A stretch of DNA of 64,000 nucleotides from JAOUEA01 sp040882605 (GTDB lineage: Bacteria > Actinomycetota > UBA4738 > HRBIN12): NCBI GenBank assembly GCA_040882605.1, contig JBBEAY010000047.1, forward strand, positions 42,432-106,431. Direction: 5' to 3'. Below the pieces are notes generated by a model that worked only from the letters and a program-made list of their open reading frames with translations, searched no databases and had not been told where the DNA came from. Shown here one piece after another: positions 34,122 through 42,391 of this stretch. Within the stretch, counting starts at the first letter, position 1, and each line of letters starts with the position of its first letter. A program made the translations under genes and the position numbers.

Positions 34122-34790
34122 ATGAACGTTCGGACCTGTCGGATCCTGATCCTGCTCGCCGTATCGGTCGCCGTGCTGGCAGCTCCGGCCAGGGCGCGCG
34201 CGGCAACGACGGTCGCGCTCTGGCATATGGACGAATCGTCGGGGCAGATGATCGACTCCTCGAGCTCGGGGAACGACGGCACCCTGTCGAACGTGACGCG
34301 GGTGTCACCGGGGTATAACGGCGGCGGACGCGCGTACAGCTTCAACGGCTCGAACTCCAAGGTGACCGTGCCGAACGATTCGAGTCTCAACCCCGGATCG
34401 CAGACCGTTACCCTCAAGGCGCACGTGAAGTTCTCCAGCAGGCCGTCGTCGACGGTCGGTGACTACGACCTGGTACGCAAACAGTCCAACACAGCCGGCA
34501 CCTACAAGATGGAGATCCTCATCACCGGCAAGGCGTTCTGCAGGTTCAGCGGGACGGGCGGGGGCATCAGCATCACGGCAGGCCCGGACCTTTCCGACAA
34601 CAGGTGGCACACGATTGTCTGCCGCAAGACGTCATCGAGCGTGAGACTTACGGTGGACGGCGCCTCCTTCAGCAAGAACGGAAACGTCGGGTCGATCTCG
34701 AGCAGCATCGTCTTGGTGCTCGGGGCGAAGCCGACCGGCGGCGACTGGTACAAGGGACTCATGGACGAGGTCACCATCGCGTTCGGCTAG
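34122..34790 (+). CDS. Secreted LamG/concanavalin-like domain protein
   Basis: A 222-residue exported protein. The signal peptide covers ILILLAVSVAVLAAPARARA (cleavage about residue 27). A single jelly-roll LamG domain follows: ALWHMDESSGQMIDSSSS, YSFNGSNSKVTVPND, WHTIVCRKTSSSVRLTVDG and YKGLMDEVTIAFG are its usual strands. Such domains bind glycans or calcium at the cell surface. The frame is open from 34059, but ATG 34122 has AAAGGAAA seven bases before it and starts the signal peptide. It converges with the phosphoesterase gene 22 bases away. Confidence 0.83.
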   Translation: MNVRTCRILILLAVSVAVLAAPARARAATTVALWHMDESSGQMIDSSSSGNDGTLSNVTRVSPGYNGGGRAYSFNGSNSKVTVPNDSSLNPGSQTVTLKAHVKFSSRPSSTVGDYDLVRKQSNTAGTYKMEILITGKAFCRFSGTGGGISITAGPDLSDNRWHTIVCRKTSSSVRLTVDGASFSKNGNVGSISSSIVLVLGAKPTGGDWYKGLMDEVTIAFG

Positions 34791-34811
34791 TGATCGCGAA
34801 CGGGCTAGGGA

Positions 34812-35651
34812 TCACGCACGGCACGCGTCAGAGCCAGAGTCCCGGATGGCGCCGGTGATGTCGATGAACTGCCAGGAGTAGCTGGAAGCGTTCAACGTGA
34901 GCTTGGCGACGCCGTAGGACTTGACTCCTGCGTCGGCCGTTGTTGCCGGCGTCCCGAGCGACCTGCCTCCGGTCCCGACGACCAGCTGCCGGAGCTGCAG
35001 GTTGAACTTCCGGTCCCACCGCTCGTAGACGTGCCTGTGCCCCGCGAGCGCCAGATCGACGCCCTGACTCGCTGCGGTCGTAGCGAAGCTCTTCTGGCCA
35101 GCGTGATGATAGAAGACGATCTCGCAGAGATGACCGTCGGCCTGCAGGTCGGACCGCAGCCATGATCGTTGCGCCGGGCAGCTCACACCCGGCGCGGCAC
35201 AGTTCGAGTTGAGCGCCACCACGTGCCAGTCGCCGACATTGAAGCTGTAGTACCCCTTGGTCGGGTCCGTGGCGGTCGCGCCGTAGGGGCTCAACACGCC
35301 GGCGAAGTACTGGAAGTATCCGGCAGCGTTCAGGGTCTCGTACTCATGATTGCCGGGGACCGGCGCAGCGACATCGTTGAAGGCTCCCCACGTCGGCCCG
35401 TAGGACTGCAGGTAGTTGGAGTACTCCCCGTGCTCGTACTGGTTGTCACCGAGCACGATGACCTTCGTCGGCGCCATCCTGGTGATGAGGTCGGCCGTCT
35501 TCTGCTGGGGAGTGGCGGGGGTGGTCCTCGCGATGTCCCCTGCCGTGGCGACGGTGACTGTAGCCGCATGGGCCGACTGCACGCCCGCCATCATCATCAC
35601 CAGGGCGCATGCTCCCGTCACGGTGACCCGTCTCCATCCTCGATGCGTCAT
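34812..35651 (-). CDS. Secreted calcineurin-like metallophosphoesterase
   Basis: A 279-residue exported enzyme. A signal peptide (VTGACALVMMMAGVQSAHA-A) precedes a purple-acid-phosphatase-like domain. Metal motifs are TAGDIA, VLGDNQYE, PVPGNHEY, IVFYHHAG and LAGHRHVYER, giving a full set of dinuclear metal ligands. It may hydrolyse phosphomonoesters or phosphodiesters outside the cell. The frame is open further upstream. ATG 35651 is chosen because GGGGGAGG lies just before it and it starts the signal peptide. tRNA-Leu lies upstream on the same strand. Confidence 0.87.
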   Translation of the reverse strand: MTHRGWRRVTVTGACALVMMMAGVQSAHAATVTVATAGDIARTTPATPQQKTADLITRMAPTKVIVLGDNQYEHGEYSNYLQSYGPTWGAFNDVAAPVPGNHEYETLNAAGYFQYFAGVLSPYGATATDPTKGYYSFNVGDWHVVALNSNCAAPGVSCPAQRSWLRSDLQADGHLCEIVFYHHAGQKSFATTAASQGVDLALAGHRHVYERWDRKFNLQLRQLVVGTGGRSLGTPATTADAGVKSYGVAKLTLNASSYSWQFIDITGAIRDSGSDACRA

Positions 35652-35794
35652 GCGAAGCCCTCCCCCGGTCAGATGGCCGTTCCTGCGTGATGCAACCAAG
35701 CTTCTAGGGTACCTGGTGTAGGTCGCTCGTGGGAAGGGCCTACTGCGGGTGCGTCGACCCACCCTGCGCTGGTCGGGAGCCGGATCGAGTTCGG

Positions 35795-35881
35795 TGTCGG
35801 AGAGGGGATTTGAACCCCTACGCCCCGTTAGGGGCACTAGGCCCTCAACCTAGCGCGTCTACCAAGTTCCGCCACTCCGAC
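35795..35881 (-). tRNA. tRNA-Leu (anticodon GAG)
   Basis: An 87-base type II tRNA on the minus strand. The 7-bp acceptor stem GTCGGAG/CTCCGAC, anticodon stem CTAGG/CCTAG with loop TTGAGGG (anticodon GAG, reads CUC/CUU), a long variable arm (CCCC/GGGG) and a T-arm with GGTTCAAATCC are all visible. CCA is not encoded. It lies between secG and the phosphoesterase gene. Confidence 0.95.
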
Positions 35882-35937
35882 GAGGGCGAGCGCATCCTAC
35901 CAATCCGCCATCGCTTGACCCGCTGAGCTGCGCCTGC

Positions 35938-36165
35938 TTACGGATTCCACTGCCAGGCGAGCCAAAAGGTGCACAGCCCGAAGACGACCGCAGTGATGAC
36001 CGTGAGGCGGTCGAGGGTTCGCTCCATGGCGGTGCCGCCCGCGAGCGACGATGTACCGCCGAACATGTCGGACAATCCGCTCCCCCGCCCCGAATGGAGC
36101 AGGATGGTGAGGATCAAGAACAGCGCCGCGATGACGTCGATGACGATCACTATCGTGGTCAGCAT
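35938..36165 (-). CDS. secG: Preprotein translocase subunit SecG
   Basis: A 75-residue two-span membrane protein of the SecYEG channel. The first helix is VIVIDVIAALFLILTILLH, the linker has the conserved SGRGSGLSDMFGG, and the second helix is LTVITAVVFGLCTFWLAW. The open frame extends upstream to 36441, but the ATG at 36165 has CCGGAGAG in front and gives the normal SecG length. In most actinobacteria secG follows tpiA. Here apgM and a transporter operon lie between them. Confidence 0.9.
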   Translation of the reverse strand: MLTTIVIVIDVIAALFLILTILLHSGRGSGLSDMFGGTSSLAGGTAMERTLDRLTVITAVVFGLCTFWLAWQWNP

Positions 36166-36193
36166 GAGGGCTCTCCGGTAGGGGTCGAGGCGG

Positions 36194-37285
36194 TCAGTCG
36201 CCGGTCGAGGCGATGATAGGGTCCTCGAGCGGGAAGTGACACGCGGCGGTATGTCCTTGGGCGAAGGGCCGCAGCACCGGGTCTTCTTCCATGCACCGCG
36301 GCTCAACACCATCGGTGCGTCCATCGGCCTTGGCCAGCCGCTTGGTCTGCGGGCATCGGGGGTGGAACCGGCACCCCGACGGTGGGTCGATGGGCGATGG
36401 CACGTCGCCTTCCAGCACGATCCGCTGCTTCTGCTTGGCAAGCCGTGGGTCGGCCACCGGCACGGCGGATAGAAGGGCTCCCGTGTAAGGATGCCGTGGC
36501 TCGCGGTACAGGGAGTCGCCGTCAGCTATCTCCGCGATCTTGCCCAGATACATCACGGCGACCCGGTCGGACACGTGCTTCACCACCGACAGGTCGTGCG
36601 CGATGAACAGGTATGTGAGGTCGAACTCCTTCTGAAGATCCGACAGCAGGTTCAGGATCTGCGCTTGCACCGAGACGTCGAGCGCTGAAACCGGTTCGTC
36701 GGCGACGATCAGCCGTGGCCGCAGCGCTAGAGCTCGAGCGACGCCGATGCGCTGGCGCTGGCCACCCGAGAACTCGTGCGGGTAGCGGTTGTAGTGCTCG
36801 GGGTTGAGTCCGACCAGCTCCATGAGCTCCTGCACGGTGGCCTTGCGCTTGGTCCGCTCAACGGTCTTGTGCAGCTGGAACGGTTCGCCCACGATCGAAC
36901 CCACCGTCTTGCGGGGGTTCAGCGACGCGTACGGGTCCTGGAACACCATCTGCATGTCGCGGCGCAGTTCCCGCAGCTCGCCCCCTTTCATGTGGGTGAT
37001 GTCGCGACCGTCGAACTCGATCGTGCCCTCGGTTGACTCGTAGAGCCTCATGATCACGCGGGCGAGGGTGGATTTGCCGCAGCCCGTCTCCCCCACCAGC
37101 CCCACGGTCTCGCCTTGGTTGACCTCGAGGTCGACACCGTCGACGGCGTGCACGTCGCCGACATGCTTCTGGAACACGATGCCGCGTGTGATCGGGAAGT
37201 ACTTCTTCAAGCCCGTGATCTTGACCAAGGGCCGGCCGGATCGTGGGTTCGCCTCTGGCTGGCCGGCGACCGTTGGAGTGCTCAC
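36194..37285 (-). CDS. Peptide-type ABC transporter ATPase (OppF/DppF-like)
   Basis: A 363-residue nucleotide-binding subunit of an importer for peptides or similar solutes. Walker A is GETGCGKS, the signature is FSGGQRQRIGVARAL, Walker B is LIVADEPVSALD and the switch is IAHDLSVVKH. The C-terminal oligopeptide extension includes PSGCRFHPRCPQT. It overlaps the partner ATPase by 4 bases (37282-37285). Last gene of the five-gene operon. Confidence 0.92.
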   Translation of the reverse strand: MSTPTVAGQPEANPRSGRPLVKITGLKKYFPITRGIVFQKHVGDVHAVDGVDLEVNQGETVGLVGETGCGKSTLARVIMRLYESTEGTIEFDGRDITHMKGGELRELRRDMQMVFQDPYASLNPRKTVGSIVGEPFQLHKTVERTKRKATVQELMELVGLNPEHYNRYPHEFSGGQRQRIGVARALALRPRLIVADEPVSALDVSVQAQILNLLSDLQKEFDLTYLFIAHDLSVVKHVSDRVAVMYLGKIAEIADGDSLYREPRHPYTGALLSAVPVADPRLAKQKQRIVLEGDVPSPIDPPSGCRFHPRCPQTKRLAKADGRTDGVEPRCMEEDPVLRPFAQGHTAACHFPLEDPIIASTGD

Positions 37286-38292
37286 TGGTTCACCGCCAGC
37301 TCTTCGCGGACCACGGCTTCCTTCTTTTCAAGGGTAAGGAAGCAAGCGTCGGCGTGATGCCCGTCGGTAGGTACCAAGGGCGGATCTTCCGCGTCGCAGC
37401 GTTCGAACCGATACGGGCACCGAGGGGCGAAGGAGCACCCGTCGGGAAGGTTGATCAGCGAGGGCGGCAGGCCCTTGATGGGCGTCAGGCGATCTTCGTG
37501 CTCGTCGAGGCGTGGGATGGACTGGAGGAGACCCCATGTGTAGGGGTGATGCGGCTGGTAATAGATGTCGTCCGTGTCACCGGATTCGATGATCCTGCCC
37601 GCGTACATCACCTGGATGTTGTCGCAGTATTCGGCGACTACGCCCAGGTCGTGCGTGATGATCATGACAGCCGTGTCGAATTCGTCCTTCAGCTTGTCGA
37701 TGAGTCCCAGGATCTGCGCCTGCACCGTGACGTCGAGCGCGGTCGTGGGCTCGTCCGCGATGAGCAGGTCCGGGTTGAGCGACAGCGCCATCGCGATCAT
37801 GGCTCGCTGACGCATGCCGCCCGAGAACTCGTGCGGATACTGGCGGGCCCGCTGGTCGGGCCGCGGGATGTTCACCAGGCCCAGCATCTCCACCGCCCGC
37901 TTGCTCGCTTCCTTCTTGGAGATGTCCTCGTGCACGAGGATCGCTTCGGAGATCTGGTCACCCACCCGGTAGTAGGGATGCAGCGAGGTCATGGGATCTT
38001 GGAAGATCATCGAGATCTGCTTGCCACGGATGTCGCGCATCTCGTCGTTCGGAAGGGTCAGGAGATCCTGGCCCTTGAAGATGATCGATCCGGTCACATC
38101 GGCCTGTTTGCGGTTGACCAGGCCCATGACCGCGAGGGAGCTGACCGACTTGCCCGACCCGGACTCCCCGACGACGCCCAGGGTCTCCCCCTGCATGATC
38201 GAGAAGGACACGCCGTCGACCGCTCGCACGACGCCGTCATCTGTGTTGAAGCGCACATTCAGGTCGGAGACCTCCAGCAACGGCTCGGGCAC
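37282..38292 (-). CDS. Peptide-type ABC transporter ATPase (OppD/DppD-like)
   Basis: A 336-residue ATPase paired with the OppF-like subunit. Walker A is GESGSGKS, the signature is FSGGMRQRAMIAMAL, Walker B is LLIADEPTTALD and the switch His is in IITHDLGVVAE. The C-terminal segment PDGCSFAPRCPYRFERC is the cysteine-containing oligopeptide-transporter extension, which binds an iron-sulfur cluster in some relatives. It follows the permease gene by 16 bases. Confidence 0.92.
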   Translation of the reverse strand: MPEPLLEVSDLNVRFNTDDGVVRAVDGVSFSIMQGETLGVVGESGSGKSVSSLAVMGLVNRKQADVTGSIIFKGQDLLTLPNDEMRDIRGKQISMIFQDPMTSLHPYYRVGDQISEAILVHEDISKKEASKRAVEMLGLVNIPRPDQRARQYPHEFSGGMRQRAMIAMALSLNPDLLIADEPTTALDVTVQAQILGLIDKLKDEFDTAVMIITHDLGVVAEYCDNIQVMYAGRIIESGDTDDIYYQPHHPYTWGLLQSIPRLDEHEDRLTPIKGLPPSLINLPDGCSFAPRCPYRFERCDAEDPPLVPTDGHHADACFLTLEKKEAVVREELAVNQ

Positions 38293-38308
38293 AAGGCTCC
38301 TTCAGGGT

Positions 38309-39280
38309 CTAGCTGTAACGCACGCGTGGATCGAGTGCCGCGTACACGACGTCGACGACGAGGTTGGCGATGACGATGAACAAAGCCCCGATGATGGTGA
38401 CCGCCATGACCCCCGGGGTGTTGGTATCTCCCAGCGACTGAAGGGCGTACTCCCCGAGGCCGGGGAGCGCGAACACCTGCTCGGTGATCACTGCTCCACC
38501 CAGCAGGAAGGCGATATCGAGCCCGAGCATCGTGACCACCGGGGTCAGAGCGGCGCGAAGACCGTGCTTGTAGATGACGCGACGCTCGCTGAGACCCTTG
38601 GCCCTGGCGGTACGGGTGTAGTCCTCGCTCAGCACTTCGAGCATGTTGCCGCGCATCATCCGTGCATAGAATGCGGCCGATGTGACCGCGAGGGTGATCC
38701 AGGCCAGAAGGAACTTGCCCTGCAGGATCGACTCCGGCAACGACGCCCCGATCTCGATCCCAGTGGGTGGGGCCCACCCGAGTTGGTAGAAGAAGACGTA
38801 GATCATCACCATGCCCAGCCAGAAGCTCGGGAGCGAGACCCCCATCAGGGCGAACAGCATCGCGCCGCGATCGGCCGCGCTCCGGCGCTTGACGGCGGAG
38901 ATGACTCCGGTCGGTATGCCGATCAAGAGCCAGAGCACCACGCCTCCAGCCATGAGCACGGCGGTCACGGGAAGCCGCTCGGCGATCTCTTCCTTGACCG
39001 GCACGTTGTTCGCGTACGAGAAGTAGACCTCCTCGTTCAGCCACAGACCGGGCCACGGGATCAGTCCCTTGGCGAACCGGGCGTATTGCGTGGAGAGCTT
39101 GTCGTTCAGGCCGAGGCGTTCCTGGATCAGCTCGATCACCTCCGGGGTGCCGGATCGGCCTGCCAAACGCCGGGCGGGGTCGCCCGGCGGGAGCTTCACG
39201 AAGATGAGGAAGGTCAGGACCGAGATGACGAACAGGACCAGCAGCATGAAGAGGGTCCTGCGGAGGAGGTATCGCCCCAT
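38309..39280 (-). CDS. Peptide-type ABC transporter permease (DppB-like)
   Basis: A 323-residue permease with six predicted spans. The first helix is TLFMLLVLFVISVLTFLIF. The cytoplasmic EAA loop reads DYTRTARAKGLSERRVIYKH, with the conserved Glu replaced by the family's usual variation. The long periplasmic region between helices 1 and 2 (PPGDPARRLAGRSG) is typical of DppB. A strong stem-loop (39308-39337) separates it from the binding-protein gene upstream. Confidence 0.92.
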   Translation of the reverse strand: MGRYLLRRTLFMLLVLFVISVLTFLIFVKLPPGDPARRLAGRSGTPEVIELIQERLGLNDKLSTQYARFAKGLIPWPGLWLNEEVYFSYANNVPVKEEIAERLPVTAVLMAGGVVLWLLIGIPTGVISAVKRRSAADRGAMLFALMGVSLPSFWLGMVMIYVFFYQLGWAPPTGIEIGASLPESILQGKFLLAWITLAVTSAAFYARMMRGNMLEVLSEDYTRTARAKGLSERRVIYKHGLRAALTPVVTMLGLDIAFLLGGAVITEQVFALPGLGEYALQSLGDTNTPGVMAVTIIGALFIVIANLVVDVVYAALDPRVRYS

Positions 39281-39307
39281 CGTCCTGCCGTCTTCCTCTC
39301 GGGCTCT

Positions 39308-39337
39308 AGGGAGCGGGACTCGCAGGCCCCGCTCCCT
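39308..39337 (-). other. 10-bp perfect stem-loop between the binding-protein and permease genes
   Basis: Arms AGGGAGCGGG (39308-39317) and CCCGCTCCCT (39328-39337) pair perfectly with a 10-base loop. It lies in the 76-base gap between the binding-protein stop and the permease start. No T-run follows. Such intercistronic stems often stabilise the upstream message or cause partial termination, so that the binding protein is made in excess over the membrane parts. Confidence 0.6.
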
Positions 39338-39356
39338 GCATCCGTGGTGCCTCGCC

Positions 39357-41192
39357 TTATGCGGCCGCCATCGAGTAGTGGTCCAGGGCTCCCAGGCCCG
39401 CGAACTGGTCGAACGAGTAGTTCACGATGTTCTGTCCCAGGACGTCGATGTTGTTGGAGAAGCGGCGCGGCACGACCGGTACGATCTCCTCCATGATGAG
39501 CTTGTCCAGGTCGGCCCAGCACTGGTTGGCCTCGTCCAAGGGCAGGGCCCAGCACTCGTCGATCTCGGAGGTGATGTTCGGGATGCCGTCGGCCGGAACC
39601 GCGTAGTCGTTCTTCTGCAGGTCGGCTTCGGTCGTGCCCAGGAACGCGTAGTTGGACCCGTTCTCTCCGCCGTCGAGCAGCGGGTCGAAGTAGGTGTAGG
39701 CGCTGGCGAAGTCCTTGCCCCACGCGGCTTGGCAGAAGGGCGTGTGACCCGCCAACGTCGCGCACTTCTGGACCACGGCATTGTAGTTGAGGGTCTTGAT
39801 GTTCATCGACAGACCCACCTGCTCCATGCTCGCCGCCATGGTCTCCAAGGTCTTGATCGCATCGACGTCGTCGGTGACGGTCAATGCGTCGAAGGTGCAC
39901 TCCGGCGCGTCGCACACGCCGTCCCCATCGGAGTCGTACTTGGACAGCTTCACCTCTTCCATGGCCTTGGTCACGTCGCCACGTTCGTCGGGGGTCCCGT
40001 ACGGGTTGTAGTCCTGCCCGAGCCCATCGAGCATCGACGGCGGGATGAAGTGGCTGGTCATCTCGCCCTGGTCGGGTCCGCCGATCAGTCGCAGCAGGGC
40101 CGCTCGGTCGATGACCCAGTTCACCGCTTTGCGGATGTGGACATCGTCCATCGGGGGCTGGAACACGTTGAGGCCTGTGTACGAGATGCCGTCGCTCGGG
40201 TAGATCTTGAGGCGCTCCTCGAGCGTCGGATCGCCGTGGTAGGTCTGCAACGTGGTGGCGGTGGCGCCACAGGTCACGCAGAGGTCGATGGTGCCCTTCT
40301 CCACCTTGTCGAGCAGGTCCTGTGTCTGGCCGCCGACCTGGACCTCGATGCGATCGACGTAGGCAGGCCGCAGGTCGTCGGTCGCCGCGTCATACGCGGG
40401 GTTGCGAACGAGGACATAGGACTTTCCGATGTCCATACCCGTCGGCGGGGTCTTGCCGGTGATGTCGAGACCCTCCATGCCCTCCCACTGGTAAGGGCCC
40501 GAGGAGACCAGGAACTGGCCGATGTCCTTCGGGTGCGCCTCGGTCAGCTCCGCAGGCAGCGGCGCCATCGCGGGCATCGCGACCAGGAACGGGAACGCGC
40601 CGATCGGCTCCTCGAGCGTGAACTCGAGGGTCTTGTCGTCGATGGCCTTGATGCCGCTGACCTCTTCGAGCTTCGGGTCGTCGTATGCCTCTTGGAAGCC
40701 CTCGACGACACCGGCGTAGTAGAACCAGTACCCACCCGAAGATGCCTCGGGGTCGGCGACCCGGTTGAGGGCGGTCACGAAGTCCTCGGCCACGATCTCG
40801 CGGTTCAAGGGATCCCCGAACATGACCCCGTCCTTGATCGTGAAGGTGTACGTCAGACCGTCTTCGGAGACCACCGGTTGATCGGTGGCGAGGTCGGGCA
40901 ACGTGTCGTTGCCTCCCTCGGTGCCGGGTGTGCCGCTGTACGAAAGGAGCGTGCGCGCCAGGCAGCACCGCAGGAACTCCCAGGACACCGAATAGTACTC
41001 GGCCGACGGGTTCATGCCGTAGAAGAAGTCGTAGCCGTCCTCGATGCCGGTCTTCAGTGTGCCACCCGCGACAGGCTTGGCCCCCGTGTCAGCACCAGGT
41101 GTGTCGCCGTCGGTGCTCCCGTTGCCGCCACACGCGGCAGCGACGATCGCCAATACTGCGACGATCGCGCAAAAGCGAAGTTTCCTACTCAT
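39357..41192 (-). CDS. Family 5 extracellular solute-binding lipoprotein
   Basis: A 611-residue substrate-capturing protein of the ABC importer. The lipoprotein signal MSRKLRFCAIVAVLAIVAAA is followed by the lipid-anchored Cys in VAAACGGNG (lipobox). SBP_bac_5 blocks include DGLTYTFTIKDGVMFGDP, GAFPFLVAMPAM, GPYQWEG and HIRKAVNWVIDRAALL. It contains an insertion DSDGDGVCDAPEC, which resembles a calcium-binding TSP3-like loop with a possible disulfide, and several further cysteine pairs. The ligand may be a peptide, but this family also binds glycosides and opines. The ATG is preceded by AAGGGGG; two copies of a 14-bp repeat lie just upstream. Confidence 0.9.
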   Translation of the reverse strand: MSRKLRFCAIVAVLAIVAAACGGNGSTDGDTPGADTGAKPVAGGTLKTGIEDGYDFFYGMNPSAEYYSVSWEFLRCCLARTLLSYSGTPGTEGGNDTLPDLATDQPVVSEDGLTYTFTIKDGVMFGDPLNREIVAEDFVTALNRVADPEASSGGYWFYYAGVVEGFQEAYDDPKLEEVSGIKAIDDKTLEFTLEEPIGAFPFLVAMPAMAPLPAELTEAHPKDIGQFLVSSGPYQWEGMEGLDITGKTPPTGMDIGKSYVLVRNPAYDAATDDLRPAYVDRIEVQVGGQTQDLLDKVEKGTIDLCVTCGATATTLQTYHGDPTLEERLKIYPSDGISYTGLNVFQPPMDDVHIRKAVNWVIDRAALLRLIGGPDQGEMTSHFIPPSMLDGLGQDYNPYGTPDERGDVTKAMEEVKLSKYDSDGDGVCDAPECTFDALTVTDDVDAIKTLETMAASMEQVGLSMNIKTLNYNAVVQKCATLAGHTPFCQAAWGKDFASAYTYFDPLLDGGENGSNYAFLGTTEADLQKNDYAVPADGIPNITSEIDECWALPLDEANQCWADLDKLIMEEIVPVVPRRFSNNIDVLGQNIVNYSFDQFAGLGALDHYSMAAA

Positions 41193-41201
41193 CGTGCCCC
41201 C

Positions 41202-41229
41202 TTCGTGTATGACATTTCGTGTATGACAT
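41202..41229. repeat. Two tandem copies of a 14-bp unit in the leader of the binding-protein gene
   Basis: TTCGTGTATGACAT occurs at 41202-41215 and again at 41216-41229. The first base is 10 bases upstream of the start codon at 41192, directly before the Shine-Dalgarno. It may be a slippage duplication or a pair of binding sites in the message or DNA. Confidence 0.85.
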
Positions 41230-41262
41230 TCTCTCGAACTCTTTCAGCTCCGTGTACGGACA

Positions 41263-42267
41263 TCAGGCCGTCTTGGGATCGAACGCATCGCGCAATCCGT
41301 CTCCGACCAGGTTGAACGCCAGCGTGGTCGCGAACAAGAACAACCCCGGGAACAGCATCATCCACCAGGCCACTCGGTAATACGCCGTGGCCTCGTTGAG
41401 CGCGGCGCCCCACGACGGGATCGACGGCGGCACCCCGATGCCCAGGAACGACAGCGCCGCCTCGACCAAGATGTTGGTGGGGATGATCAACGTCGTGTAG
41501 ACGATGATCGGGGCCAGCACGTTGGGCAAGATCTCTTTGAACATGATCCGGCGGTTGGAGGCGCCCAGCGATCGAGACGCCTCGACGAACTCCTTCTCGC
41601 GGAGCGAAAGCACCTGGCCCCGGATGATGCGTGCGATGTACGGCCAGCCGAACACGCCGATCACGAATGCCACCAGGCCCCGCCCGGGTTGCAGCAAACC
41701 CCCGAGACACTCCTGCCCCGGGGGTTGCGCCCCGCACGCGCCGACGATGCCGAGCATCAGCAGCAGCACCGGGAGCGCGAAGAAGATGTCGACGAGCCCC
41801 GAGATGAAGCTGTCGATCTTGCCGCGGTAGAAACCGGCCATGATACCGAGCGTCACGCCCAGCAGGAGCTCGATGCCGGTGGCCGTGAGGGCCACGATGA
41901 GCGACGTCTGTGCTCCGTACAGCACCCTTATGAAGAGGTCTCGCGCCGTGCCGTCAGCTCCGAAGAGGAAGACCCCGGCTTCGTTGCTGGTCGTGGGCCC
42001 GAGCGGCACGCCGCCCGGCGTCGTCATCTCGAACACGTACTGTGAGTTGACGGAGTGATCGAGCAGCCGGGCGAACAGCGGCGCTGCCAGGGCCAGGGCC
42101 ACGATGATGATGAGGATGAACACGCCCACGAAGGCGAGCTTGTCCTTACGGAAGCGTCGCCAGAAGATCTGACCGGGCGAGCGCCCGAGGATCTCGGAGG
42201 GGGCTACCAGCTCCGCGAGAGCTTCGTTCTGTTCAACGGTCTCGGGCTCGAGCTGGGTCTTCGACAC
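41263..42267 (-). CDS. Peptide-type ABC transporter permease (DppC-like)
   Basis: A permease of about 334 residues that pairs with the DppB-like subunit. An N-terminal cytoplasmic segment ends in FWRRFRKDKLAFVGVFIL, the first span. The EAA loop reads REKEFVEASRSLGASNRRIM. A periplasmic insertion contains CGAQPPGQECLGG, a likely disulfide loop not common to the family. I chose the GTG at 42267 because GAGAGGGG precedes it closely. A GTG at 42315 is possible but lacks a ribosome site. First gene of the operon (dppC-like, binding protein, dppB-like, two ATPases), an order in which the binding protein is second. A TATACT at 42354-42359 on this strand could be its -10 box. Confidence 0.88.
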   Translation of the reverse strand: MSKTQLEPETVEQNEALAELVAPSEILGRSPGQIFWRRFRKDKLAFVGVFILIIIVALALAAPLFARLLDHSVNSQYVFEMTTPGGVPLGPTTSNEAGVFLFGADGTARDLFIRVLYGAQTSLIVALTATGIELLLGVTLGIMAGFYRGKIDSFISGLVDIFFALPVLLLMLGIVGACGAQPPGQECLGGLLQPGRGLVAFVIGVFGWPYIARIIRGQVLSLREKEFVEASRSLGASNRRIMFKEILPNVLAPIIVYTTLIIPTNILVEAALSFLGIGVPPSIPSWGAALNEATAYYRVAWWMMLFPGLFLFATTLAFNLVGDGLRDAFDPKTA

Positions 42268-42371
42268 GCCGCCCCTCTCTCCAAGCTGCTGCACTGGATC
42301 TAGCCGGGTCCGCACCGATCGAACGCGAACCCAGCGGCGGTATCGCCCGCCGAAGTATACGACGATGATCG

Positions 42372-42391
42372 CTGAAGGGTTTCCCTTTCAG
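42372..42391 (-). terminator. Hairpin overlapping the apgM stop codon
   Basis: CTGAAGGG-TTT-CCC-T-TTCAG forms an 8-bp stem with one bulge, starting at the TGA of apgM (42388-42390). It could end the gap-pgk-tpiA-apgM message before the transporter operon. The T-run is missing. Confidence 0.4.

Noticed and set aside
39069..41315. Long plus-strand open frame opposite the permease and binding-protein genes
   Set aside because: Antisense to clear transporter genes; low-complexity R/G/H-rich translation without motifs.
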